A program made the position numbers and the translations under genes. The notes under the pieces are model-generated. The model ran no database searches. It was not told the origin of the DNA and worked only from the letters and a program-made list of their open reading frames with translations. From Alphaproteobacteria bacterium 43-37 (GTDB taxonomy: Bacteria; Pseudomonadota; Alphaproteobacteria; 43-37), in NCBI GenBank assembly GCA_001897475.1, contig MKSY01000024.1:1-64000 (forward strand): a stretch of DNA of 64,000 nucleotides, written 5' to 3'. Below, one piece after another: positions 36,076 to 44,156 of this stretch; position 1 is the stretch's first letter, and every line of letters begins with the position of its first letter.

Positions 36076-36113
36076 TAATTATCTGTTTATGTTTACCGTT
36101 TTGAGGTCTTAAA

Positions 36114-36473
36114 ATGCCTTATGATCCAAATAACGTATTTGCCAAGATAATCCGTGGAGAGATTCCTTGCAAGAAAGTTTACGAAGATGAGCATGTTTTG
36201 GGATTTTATGATATAGCGCCACAAGCGCCGGTTCATGTGCTGGTAATTCCCAAAGGGGCATATATTGATTTTAATGACTTTAGCCAAAATGCTTCTGCGA
36301 GAGAGGTCGAATTCTTTGTTAGGGCTGTGGGTAAAATCGCACGGGAACTTGATTTGCCAGATCCAGGCTATCGTCTTTTGACCAACAATGGCGCTAACGC
36401 TGGACAAGAAGTACCGCATTTTCATGCCCATATATGTGGCGGTAAGCCTCTGGGTAGGATGTTGGCGAATTAA
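36114..36473 (+). CDS. hinT: HIT-family hydrolase (HinT-like)
   Basis: The 119-aa protein has the histidine triad HFHAHI near residues 103-108, the preceding GQEVPHFH, and the N-terminal NVFAKIIRGEIPCKKVYEDEHVLGF block of bacterial HinT. HinT hydrolyses adenosine phosphoramidates and related nucleotide conjugates. Normal length. It lies divergent from hslV and upstream of the HIG1-type gene. Confidence 0.9.
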   Translation: MPYDPNNVFAKIIRGEIPCKKVYEDEHVLGFYDIAPQAPVHVLVIPKGAYIDFNDFSQNASAREVEFFVRAVGKIARELDLPDPGYRLLTNNGANAGQEVPHFHAHICGGKPLGRMLAN

Positions 36474-36581
36474 AGATGCTAAAGGTTGGCATGAGCAAAT
36501 TGTCGCATGAGATTTTTTAAAATTTGCATTTGGCGTGTGTCATGAGCATAATGGCGAGGATAATAGGCCAAAAGGTTTTCA

Positions 36582-36779
36582 GTGACGGCAACTAATCTAT
36601 TCTCATTTCTTGTCATTTTAGCTATGCTTGCGGCAGCAGGGGCGTTGGGCCTGGGCATTGCGGGTATGTTTTCCCAAGGGCCGTTTTACCAAAACAACAA
36701 AAACCGCCTTATGCAACTACGCGTGTTATTCCAAGGCATTGCGTTGTTGTTGATTGCTCTCATTTTCTTGCTTAAATAA
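36582..36779 (+). CDS. HIG1-type twin transmembrane protein
   Basis: The 65-aa protein has two membrane helices (LFSFLVILAMLAAAGALGLGIAG and LRVLFQGIALLLIALIFLL) around a loop QNNKNRLMQLRV, the pattern of alphaproteobacterial HIG1-domain (hypoxia-induced) proteins, where N(R/K)LM(R/Q)LRV is the conserved core. The start is GTG at 36582 with AAAAGG 6 bp upstream. Mitochondrial relatives associate with respiratory supercomplexes; the bacterial role is not established. Confidence 0.8.
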   Translation: MTATNLFSFLVILAMLAAAGALGLGIAGMFSQGPFYQNNKNRLMQLRVLFQGIALLLIALIFLLK

Positions 36780-36940
36780 GAACCTCTATCATCTTTTTGA
36801 CGATGAGTTAGCTTTTGCTAATGCTCTTATAAGCTCAATTAAGCTCAACATTATCAAATGGATAAAGATTAGATCCACTCTTTGACAAAATGAAAAAGGA
36901 AGTTATGATGGGGCATGGTTAAAAAAAGTAAGGGTTACCG

Positions 36941-38185
36941 ATGGCTTCCTATAAACGTGCGCTTCCCTGGGTTGTGTGGCTTCTGGCTTCTATTTTTTAT
37001 GCGTATCAATATATTTTGAGAATCCTGCCAAGCATTACGATTGATGAAATCATGCACAAGTTTAACATTGATGCGACTGTGTTTGGCCAATATTCGGGTG
37101 TCTATTACCTTGGCTATGCAGGAATGCACATCCCTTTGGGTATTATGTTGGACCGAATTGGGCCAAAAAAGGTTTTGCCTATTAGTATTGTTGCTGTTGT
37201 TGTTGGGTTAATGCCTATGTTGTATTCTGATTCATGGGTGCTGGCCTGTATAGGCAGGTTTATGATCGGTGCTGGCTCGTCAGCAGCTATTTTGGGTGTT
37301 TTTAAAATTATTCGTATGACATTCTCAGAAGAGCGATTCGGGCGCATGTTGGGTATTTCCGTAACAATCGGTCTTGTGGGAGCGATTTATGGGAGCCAGC
37401 CATTAAATTATCAATTGGCAATTATCGGCTATGAACACATGCTCCATGTGATCATGTTTATGGGTGTCCTTTTAGCGCTCTTCATTTACATCATGGTCCC
37501 GGCTCAAAAAGAAGATGTGATATTGTCTCAAAGCGTTTGGGCTGATGTGAAAAATCTTTTAAAAACTCCAAATGTTCTTATGATTTGCCTTCTGTCAGGT
37601 TTGATGGTGGGGCCATTGGATGGCTTTGCGGATGTATGGGGTGCGTCATACCTTATGGTGTCATATGGCTTTGAAAAATCAATGGCCGCATCTTTGCCAT
37701 CACTAATCTTTTTTGGAATGGGTATTGGTAGCCCCTTGTTGGCTGTTATTGCAGAAAAAACAGGCCGGTACTATGAAGTAATTATTGCTTGCGCGGCAAT
37801 GATGGCATTGACTTTCGTTATGTTGTTATTTGGTAAAATTCAATCCTTTACCATGGGGACACTGTTCTTCCTGACTGGTATTGCCTGTGCCTATCAAATT
37901 CTTGCTATTTATAAGGCCAGCACGTGTGTAAGCGAATCTTTGGTGGGATTGACCACGGCGACAGTGAACATGGTAATTATGGCCTTTGGGTATATGTTCC
38001 ATTCATCCATTGGAAAGGTTATGGAAGCTGCATGGGATGGAACTATTATTGATGGGATCCATGTCTACAGTGCCAAGGCATATACTCTTGGCTTGGCGAT
38101 TATACCAATTGCCCTTATAATAGGAGGCGTAGGATTTGCCTTGATTCGCATTAGATCAAGAAAGTCTTTAAATCAGAACGCTTAA
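36941..38185 (+). CDS. MFS transporter, 414 aa
   Basis: The protein has about twelve membrane helices and the MFS loop 2-3 motif (GIMLDRIGPKKVLPIS). It opens with FYAYQYILRILPSITIDEI, closely like YYLYQYTIRVSPSIMMEDI of the MFS gene at 56266, so the two are members of one subfamily. Substrate is unknown. The subfamily is frequent in intracellular bacteria, where members import amino acids or organic acids; that is inference from general similarity. It precedes oppA by 23 bp and may share its transcript. Confidence 0.85.
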   Translation: MASYKRALPWVVWLLASIFYAYQYILRILPSITIDEIMHKFNIDATVFGQYSGVYYLGYAGMHIPLGIMLDRIGPKKVLPISIVAVVVGLMPMLYSDSWVLACIGRFMIGAGSSAAILGVFKIIRMTFSEERFGRMLGISVTIGLVGAIYGSQPLNYQLAIIGYEHMLHVIMFMGVLLALFIYIMVPAQKEDVILSQSVWADVKNLLKTPNVLMICLLSGLMVGPLDGFADVWGASYLMVSYGFEKSMAASLPSLIFFGMGIGSPLLAVIAEKTGRYYEVIIACAAMMALTFVMLLFGKIQSFTMGTLFFLTGIACAYQILAIYKASTCVSESLVGLTTATVNMVIMAFGYMFHSSIGKVMEAAWDGTIIDGIHVYSAKAYTLGLAIIPIALIIGGVGFALIRIRSRKSLNQNA

Positions 38186-38208
38186 TTTAAAGATAAGGAT
38201 GTGAGTAT

Positions 38209-39828
38209 TTGTGTATTATTTTGAAGCATCTAAAGGTGATGTTTGTTCTTGCCTTTGTATTCTTGTGTCTTTCTTCAATTTCGCACGCTGCTGAAAGTCA
38301 AAATCAAGGGCGAGTTTTAAGAATATCAAACGACAGTGAGCCTGTTTCCATTGATCCGCAGCTATGCAATACAGTGGAGTCTTACCGTATTGTAAGAGAC
38401 TTATTTGAGGGGCTTGTGTGTGAAAATGCGGAGGGTGAGATTTGTCCAGCCGCGGCCACATCCTGGACACTCAGCCCAGATGGTAAAGTTTATACATTCA
38501 CCTTGCGTGATAACCTTAAATGGTCAAATGGCGATCCAGTTGTGGCTGAAGATTTTGTCTATGCTTTGCGTCGTGGTGTGGATCCGAAAATAGCCTCTCA
38601 ACAAAGCTACCTATTGTTGCCGATTATTAATGCTCAAGATATTATCAAGAACGCCAGGCGTCCAGAAGAGTTAGGCGTGCGAGCTATAAGTGCAAATACG
38701 CTTGAAATTAGAGTTACGAACCCGACACCTTATCTGATTGATATTTTGGCAGGCCCCATTGCAATGCCTGTACCCAAGGCAGTGATTGAAAAATTTGGGA
38801 AAGAGTGGCTTAAATCAGGGAATATTGTTAGTAATGGCCCCTATGTTATGGAAACGTGGGTGCCGCATGAGCGAATCGTGCTCAAAAAATCTCAATCCTA
38901 TTGGGATAGAGACAATGTGAATATTGAGAAAGTTTGCTTTATCCCCAATGAGTTTCATACTACCGCAGTTAGGCAGTTTGTTGCTGGTGAGGTTGATATT
39001 GCCTTTGCTGTTCCCATTAATCAGTTCAAAGCTGTGGCCAAGCAGTACTCTGAGGCGCTCTTTACTCATCCGCATTTGGCAATATATTTCTTTGGGATTA
39101 ATATTGATCACCCAACCTTTAAAGACAATCCAAAACTGCGTCGTGCTTTGTATTATGCTATTGATCGTAAGGTGTTATGTGAGAAAATTGTTTTAGGGAA
39201 TGGTGAGCCTGCCTATACGTTTACCCCTCCTTTTGTCAAAGGCTATCAGCCGCCTAAAGTTCAGCTGGCTGATGAACCATATGAAAAGCAATTAAAGCTT
39301 GCGCGGCAGTTATTTGCGGATGCAGGTTATTCTTTTGAAAAGCCTATTGAGTTAACGATATCGTTTAATACGGGCGAGGATCATAAAAAGATTGCTATTG
39401 CCGTTGCGGCAATGTGGAAAAAGGCTTTTAATGCTAATGTGACCTTGAGAAATGAAGAATGGAAGGTCTTTATTAGCAACCTTAAGAGCGATGTTACATC
39501 AGAAATTTTTCGGATGGGATGGGTGGCCAACTATAATAGCCCCCATGCATTTTTAGACATATTTGCATCTGACGATTCTTCCAATATGGTGAGATACAGC
39601 GATAAAATTTACGATGGCCTTCTCAAGCAAGCGGGTGATATTTTAGATATTAATGAGCGACATAGGGTTTTGAGCTTAGCTGAAGAGCGGCTACTTTATG
39701 CGCAACCAATTATTCCTCTGTTCTTTATGAAATCACGAGATTTGGTTTCAAAAGATATTGAGGGGTTTAAGCCAAATATTCTGAACCGTCATCCGACAAA
39801 ATACCTAAGATTTAAAGCAACGACATGA
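38209..39828 (+). CDS. oppA: Oligopeptide ABC transporter, periplasmic binding protein
   Basis: The start is TTG at 38209, with AAGGA 9 bp upstream; an ATG at 38239 lies inside the signal peptide. Residues 1-28 form the signal peptide (ending SISHA). The mature protein matches SBP family 5: VSIDPQLCNTVESYRIVRDLFEGL, WTLSPDGKVYTFTLRDNLKWSNGDPV and RALYYAIDRKVLCEKIVLG. It captures peptides for the OppBCDF importer. The oppB start overlaps the stop (ATGACA). Confidence 0.92.
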   Translation: MCIILKHLKVMFVLAFVFLCLSSISHAAESQNQGRVLRISNDSEPVSIDPQLCNTVESYRIVRDLFEGLVCENAEGEICPAAATSWTLSPDGKVYTFTLRDNLKWSNGDPVVAEDFVYALRRGVDPKIASQQSYLLLPIINAQDIIKNARRPEELGVRAISANTLEIRVTNPTPYLIDILAGPIAMPVPKAVIEKFGKEWLKSGNIVSNGPYVMETWVPHERIVLKKSQSYWDRDNVNIEKVCFIPNEFHTTAVRQFVAGEVDIAFAVPINQFKAVAKQYSEALFTHPHLAIYFFGINIDHPTFKDNPKLRRALYYAIDRKVLCEKIVLGNGEPAYTFTPPFVKGYQPPKVQLADEPYEKQLKLARQLFADAGYSFEKPIELTISFNTGEDHKKIAIAVAAMWKKAFNANVTLRNEEWKVFISNLKSDVTSEIFRMGWVANYNSPHAFLDIFASDDSSNMVRYSDKIYDGLLKQAGDILDINERHRVLSLAEERLLYAQPIIPLFFMKSRDLVSKDIEGFKPNILNRHPTKYLRFKATT

Positions 39829-40757
39829 CATATGCTTTTAAGAGACTTATTGGCGCGGTGCCACTTCTTTTAATCATTATTACGTTAGCTTTTATCTTAA
39901 TGAGAAGTGTGCCTGGTGGGCCTTTTGACCAAGATCGAAATGTTCCCCCTGAGATTGAAGCAAACCTTAAGGCTGCTTATCATCTCGATAAACCTTTATA
40001 TGTTCAATATCTTAATTATCTTGGTGGCGTCATTCGAGGGGACTTGGGGCCCTCCTTTAAGTATCATGACTACAGCGTTTCTCAGCTTATTAAAAAGGGA
40101 GCGCCTGTTTCGTTGAGGATAGGGGGGCTGGCTGTTCTTGTTGCTCTAATTCTGGGCATAAGTTTGGGTGCTATGGCGGCTATTTATAAGTCTAGGTTAT
40201 TTGACAACATTGTCATGGGGATGACGATGCTTTTTCTAGCCATGCCTTCATTTGTCATAGCGCCTGCATTGTCTTTGTTGTTTGCTGTTGTTCTTAAATG
40301 GCTGCCAGTGGGAGGATGGGGTGATACGCCTAAACAATACTTTTTACCTATAATTTCTCTAGCTATTCCCCAAATTGCTTACATTACGCGTTTGGTGCGT
40401 GGTGCTATGTTAGAGGTCTTGCAATCGAGGTATATACTTTTTGCAAAAGCGCGTGGGCTCAAAGCAGCGCGCATTATATGGGTGCATGCTATTCGGCCGA
40501 CTATGTTGCCTGTCGTTTCTTATTTAGGACCAGCAACAGCATCAATTTTATCCGGTTCGATTGTGATCGAGCAAATATTCAGTATACCCGGCATTGGTCG
40601 TTATTTTATTCAAGGCGGGTTAAATCGGGACTATACGCTGGTTTTGGGGATGGTAATATTTTTTGGTGTTCTTATCATTTTGAGCAATCTTTTGATGGAT
40701 CTTATCTATAGCGGGCTTAATCCGAGGGTTGATTATGAAAGAAGAGGCGGTGGATGA
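39825..40757 (+). CDS. oppB: Oligopeptide ABC transporter, permease 1
   Basis: The 310-aa permease has about six membrane helices, the OppB N-terminus (FILMRSVPGGPFDQDR) and the EAA loop ILFAKARGLKAARIIWVHAIRPTMLPVV that contacts the ATPases. GSIVIEQIFSIPGIGRYFIQG is another conserved block. It overlaps oppA and oppC by 4 bp each. Confidence 0.95.
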   Translation: MTYAFKRLIGAVPLLLIIITLAFILMRSVPGGPFDQDRNVPPEIEANLKAAYHLDKPLYVQYLNYLGGVIRGDLGPSFKYHDYSVSQLIKKGAPVSLRIGGLAVLVALILGISLGAMAAIYKSRLFDNIVMGMTMLFLAMPSFVIAPALSLLFAVVLKWLPVGGWGDTPKQYFLPIISLAIPQIAYITRLVRGAMLEVLQSRYILFAKARGLKAARIIWVHAIRPTMLPVVSYLGPATASILSGSIVIEQIFSIPGIGRYFIQGGLNRDYTLVLGMVIFFGVLIILSNLLMDLIYSGLNPRVDYERRGGG

Positions 40758-41644
40758 AAGATATTCCTTTGTCTGCGCCCACGTCGGCTTCAGCCTCGGT
40801 TTCGCTTTGGCAGCTTTCGCTCAGGAGGTTTATCAAAAAACCATCCGTTATGATCAGTATCGTTGTTTTGGGGCTTTTGGTTTTCATTGCTTTTTTTGGC
40901 GTCACCATCAGTGCCTATCACTTTGATGATGTGTTTTGGGATGCGATTACCATTGGGCCTTCTTTTGAAAAAGGGCATTTCTTTGGGACAGACAATAATG
41001 GGAGAGATTTGTTTTTGCGAGTGCTAATGGGTGCGCGCATATCAATTCTGATTGGTATCTTTGCCTCGGCTGTGAGTGTGTTTATTGGTGTGTCATATGG
41101 GGCTATAGCAGGATATTTTGGCGGGCGGGTAGATGGTATCATGATGCGTATTGTCGATATCTTATATGCTATGCCATTTATTTTTTTTGTTATCCTCCTC
41201 ATGGTTTTTATGGGCAAGAGCATATATTTGATATTTTTCGCGTTGGGGGCTGTGGAATGGCTAACCATTGCGCGCATTGTTCGTGGCCAGGCTTTGACTA
41301 TTAAACAGAAAGACTACATTACGGCGGCTCGTTCGATAGGCGTGCCGCCATTCACAATCATTCGTCGGCATATTATTCCCAATCTACTGGGGCCAGTGAT
41401 TGTTTATATGACTATGACGATTCCTCAGACCATCATCTTGGAAAGCTTCCTTAGTTTTCTGGGGCTGGGTGTGCAGGAGCCGATGACAAGCCTGGGTGTT
41501 CTGATCTCGGATGGTAGCCAGCAGCTTACGGAAGCTCCGTGGCTATTGTTATTTCCTGCAGGGACTTTGTGCATTATTGTGATTTGTCTCAATATTCTGG
41601 GTGAGGGCCTTCGAGATGCTTTGTTCGATCAGCATTTAAAGTAA
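40754..41644 (+). CDS. oppC: Oligopeptide ABC transporter, permease 2
   Basis: The 296-aa permease shows the OppC pattern: GTDNNGRDLFLRVLMGARISI, a BPD EAA loop (KDYITAARSIGVPPFTIIRRHIIPN) and FLSFLGLGVQEPMTSLG. It pairs with OppB to form the membrane pore. The oppD start follows 3 bp after its stop. Confidence 0.95.
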   Translation: MKDIPLSAPTSASASVSLWQLSLRRFIKKPSVMISIVVLGLLVFIAFFGVTISAYHFDDVFWDAITIGPSFEKGHFFGTDNNGRDLFLRVLMGARISILIGIFASAVSVFIGVSYGAIAGYFGGRVDGIMMRIVDILYAMPFIFFVILLMVFMGKSIYLIFFALGAVEWLTIARIVRGQALTIKQKDYITAARSIGVPPFTIIRRHIIPNLLGPVIVYMTMTIPQTIILESFLSFLGLGVQEPMTSLGVLISDGSQQLTEAPWLLLFPAGTLCIIVICLNILGEGLRDALFDQHLK

Positions 41645-41647
41645 GGG

Positions 41648-42622
41648 ATGGTTGTGGAATCAATACTCAACATACAAGACCTTAATGTTCATTTTAGAAC
41701 GACAAACGGTCAGATCCAGGCTGTAAGGAGGCTTAACCTTTTTATCCCCAAAAATAAAATCACAGGAGTGGTTGGGGAATCTGGTTCGGGGAAAACACAG
41801 ACCTTTTTGAGCCTGTTTGGGCTAAGCCAAGCATCTCAAGTGTCTGGGAAAGCCGAGTTTAACGGGGTAGATTTGCTATCTTTAAGCAAAAGTGAGTTGA
41901 ATAAGATCCGGGGAAGGGATATCAGCTTTGTTTTCCAAGATCCGATGAGCGCTTTGAATCCTTATATGAATGTAGGCGCTCAAATTTTGGAGACAATTTT
42001 GGCGCACCAAAGCTTAAGTAAGCCCCAAGCTGTTCATTTAGCAGAAGAGTTGTTGCTAAGCGTTAAAATGAACGATCCACGTGCTGTTATGAAGAAATAC
42101 CCACATCAGCTTTCAGGTGGTCAACAACAACGCATTATTGTTGCTATGGCTATAGTTAATGAGCCTAAGCTTATTATTGCTGATGAACCAACAACCGCGC
42201 TTGATGTATCTATTCAGGCGGAAATCTTAGAGTTAATTCAAGATATCCACAAATCTCATTCCACATCCATTGTGTTAATCACCCATGACCTAGGGGTGGT
42301 GGCACAGCTTTGTGATTATGTGACAGTGATGTATGCTGGGCAGATTGTTGAGCAATCGATTACCTCCCAGTTTTTCTCAAATTTAAAGCACCCTTACAGC
42401 CAAGCGCTGATGGCTTCTGTTCCCAAGTTTGATATGAATCAGGATGATTTATTTCCCATTCCTGGGCAGCCACCTGTCCTTGATCATGAAATCAAGGGCT
42501 GCCCATTTGCGCCCCGTTGCCCACATGTGATGGCGGTTTGTACAGTAAAAGAGCCATCGATGATTTCTGTCGCGCCAAATATTATGGCTGCTTGCCATCT
42601 TTATCCACAGGGGGCTTCATGA
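41648..42622 (+). CDS. oppD: Oligopeptide ABC transporter, ATPase 1
   Basis: The 324-aa ATPase has Walker A GESGSGKTQ, the signature LSGGQQQRI, Walker B LIIADEPTTALD and the C-terminal oligopeptide/dipeptide extension with KGCPFAPRCPHVM, which in this family can hold an Fe-S cluster. Its stop overlaps the oppF ATG. Confidence 0.95.
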   Translation: MVVESILNIQDLNVHFRTTNGQIQAVRRLNLFIPKNKITGVVGESGSGKTQTFLSLFGLSQASQVSGKAEFNGVDLLSLSKSELNKIRGRDISFVFQDPMSALNPYMNVGAQILETILAHQSLSKPQAVHLAEELLLSVKMNDPRAVMKKYPHQLSGGQQQRIIVAMAIVNEPKLIIADEPTTALDVSIQAEILELIQDIHKSHSTSIVLITHDLGVVAQLCDYVTVMYAGQIVEQSITSQFFSNLKHPYSQALMASVPKFDMNQDDLFPIPGQPPVLDHEIKGCPFAPRCPHVMAVCTVKEPSMISVAPNIMAACHLYPQGAS

Positions 42623-43593
42623 GTGTTCTTTCGGCCAATGAAGTTTTTCTGCGGTACGATTCCGCGCCGAGTATGTTTAAGAAAGTTCAGCTTGATGATG
42701 TGGTGATGCATGCATCCTTAAGAGTGGAAGCTGGGAAAACATTGGCTATTGTCGGAGAGTCTGGCTCCGGGAAGACAACATTAGCCCGCTCGATTATGGG
42801 GCTTCTCAAGCCGAGGCGGGGCAGTATTTTTTTTGAAAATGAAAATATTTATAATGTTAGCCCTTTGTTTAAAAAATATATTCAGTCGCAAATGCAAATG
42901 GTCTTTCAAGATCCACTGGCCAGCTTAAACCCTATGATGAATGTTCGGGAAATACTGGAAGAGCCCCTATTAACGCATAGGTATCTTCTCAAGGAATCTG
43001 AAAGAAATCAAAAAGTTAGCGATGCTGTCGACAAAGTTGGTTTAACCGCAGCGGATTTGCAAAGATATCCGCATACTTTTTCTGGAGGGCAGTGCCAGAG
43101 GATTGCTATTGCCAGGGCGATTATTTTGGAGCCAAAAATTTTAGTGTGTGATGAGCCTGTAAGCGCTCTGGATGTTTCTGTTCAAGCGCAAATCCTCAAG
43201 CTTCTGCTCGAGTTACAGCAGCAGATGGGGATGGCCTTGGTGTTTATTTCCCACAACTTGGCTGTGGTTAAATTGATGGCCCATTCTGTTTCGGTTATGT
43301 ACAAAGGGCGGATTTTGGAGCAAGGTGATACCGACAAGATTTTTTCTGCGCCCCAGCATCCTTATACTCGAGATCTTATTGCGGCTGTTCCCGTTCCTAT
43401 GTATCCCGTGGTGCATAATAATAAGGGGCGGTTGCCTTTTGACGTTGGGTTACAGGTGGTGTGTACTAATGGGTGCATATACTTGGATCGTTGTCGCTAT
43501 CGCAAGAATGTTTGCCAACTTAGTCAGCCGCCTTTGGAAGATTGTGGGGCAAATCATAAAAGCGCCTGTATTTTTGCCAATAAGTTGCTTTAG
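42619..43593 (+). CDS. oppF: Oligopeptide ABC transporter, ATPase 2
   Basis: The ATG at 42619 overlaps the oppD stop and gives 324 aa; the longer frame back to 42517 runs inside oppD. Motifs are Walker A GESGSGKTT, signature FSGGQCQRIAIAR and Walker B ILVCDEPVSALD, with the oligopeptide C-terminal extension (CIYLDRCRYRKNVC). It completes oppABCDF. No obvious hairpin terminator follows before the repeat cluster begins. Confidence 0.94.
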   Translation: MSVLSANEVFLRYDSAPSMFKKVQLDDVVMHASLRVEAGKTLAIVGESGSGKTTLARSIMGLLKPRRGSIFFENENIYNVSPLFKKYIQSQMQMVFQDPLASLNPMMNVREILEEPLLTHRYLLKESERNQKVSDAVDKVGLTAADLQRYPHTFSGGQCQRIAIARAIILEPKILVCDEPVSALDVSVQAQILKLLLELQQQMGMALVFISHNLAVVKLMAHSVSVMYKGRILEQGDTDKIFSAPQHPYTRDLIAAVPVPMYPVVHNNKGRLPFDVGLQVVCTNGCIYLDRCRYRKNVCQLSQPPLEDCGANHKSACIFANKLL

Positions 43594-43620
43594 GTAAAAC
43601 TATCCACATTTTCGACTTTT

Positions 43621-44095
43621 TGTCATGCCAGCGCTTCTTCCCTGTCAGGTATGAGGGAAGTGTTGCTTAAGTTCTGAGAAAGTTGTGCATTCTCGCTCTT
43701 TTCCCTGTCCTCCTCGTTTTTTCCCTGTCATCTTTGCGCCTCTTCTACTGTAATCTTCGCTCTTTTTCTTGTCACTTTCGCTCTTTTTCCTGTCACCCTC
43801 GCGAAAGCGGGGGGCCATAAAAAGCCTGGGTTCCCGCATCAAGTGCGGGAAAGACAAAGAGGGGTGCGGGAATGACAATGAGGGGTGCGGTAAGACAAAG
43901 AGGGGTGCGGGAATGACAATGAGGGGTGTGTGGGAAAGACACTGTTTTTCTTGTCACCCTCGCGAAAGCGGGGGGCCATAAAAAGCCTGGGTTCCCGCAT
44001 CAAGTGTGGGAAAGACAAAAGAAGGTGTCTGGTAAGACAAAGGGGGGGTTCGGTAAGACAAAGAGGGGTGCGGGGAAGACAAAAGGAGGTTTTTC
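43621..44095. repeat. Palindromic and tandem repeat cluster downstream of the autotransporter gene
   Basis: This non-coding stretch has three layers. A 67-bp unit at 43791-43857 recurs at 43952-44018 with one mismatch; it contains CCTCGCGAAAGCGGGGG and a GGGTTCCCGCATCAAGTGCGGGAA hairpin-like core resembling dRS3/REP-type elements. Tandem units of about 20-21 bp with core GAGGGGTGCGGGAATGACAA fill 43855-43940 and, more degenerate, 44018-44095. Pyrimidine-rich units with CTCGCTCTTTTCCCTGTCA lie at 43690-43790. Related copies sit on the other side of the gene (47660-47880). Apparent reading frames across it are repeat artefacts. Confidence 0.8.
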
Positions 44096-44107
44096 ATTAT
44101 ACAAAAA

Positions 44108-44140
44108 AGGCCCTGAAAAACCAGGGCCTCCTTTTTGTTT
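44108..44140 (-). terminator. Rho-independent terminator of the autotransporter gene
   Basis: AGGCCCTG (44108-44115) pairs with CAGGGCCT (44122-44129) over a 6-nt loop. The minus strand continues into TTTTTTGT. T-rich flanks on both strands (CTTTTTGTTTTTTT on the plus side) make it potentially bidirectional. It lies 17 bp beyond the autotransporter stop. Confidence 0.85.
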
Positions 44141-44156
44141 TTTTAAGCTTTGAGGC

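Noticed and set aside
36093-36431. 112-aa antisense frame over the HIT gene
   Set aside because: The HIT protein on the plus strand has all family motifs; the antisense frame resembles nothing and shares its codons.
43855-43940. CRISPR-like tandem pattern with about 21-bp period
   Set aside because: Units are contiguous without unique spacers, they are degenerate, and no cas genes are near.
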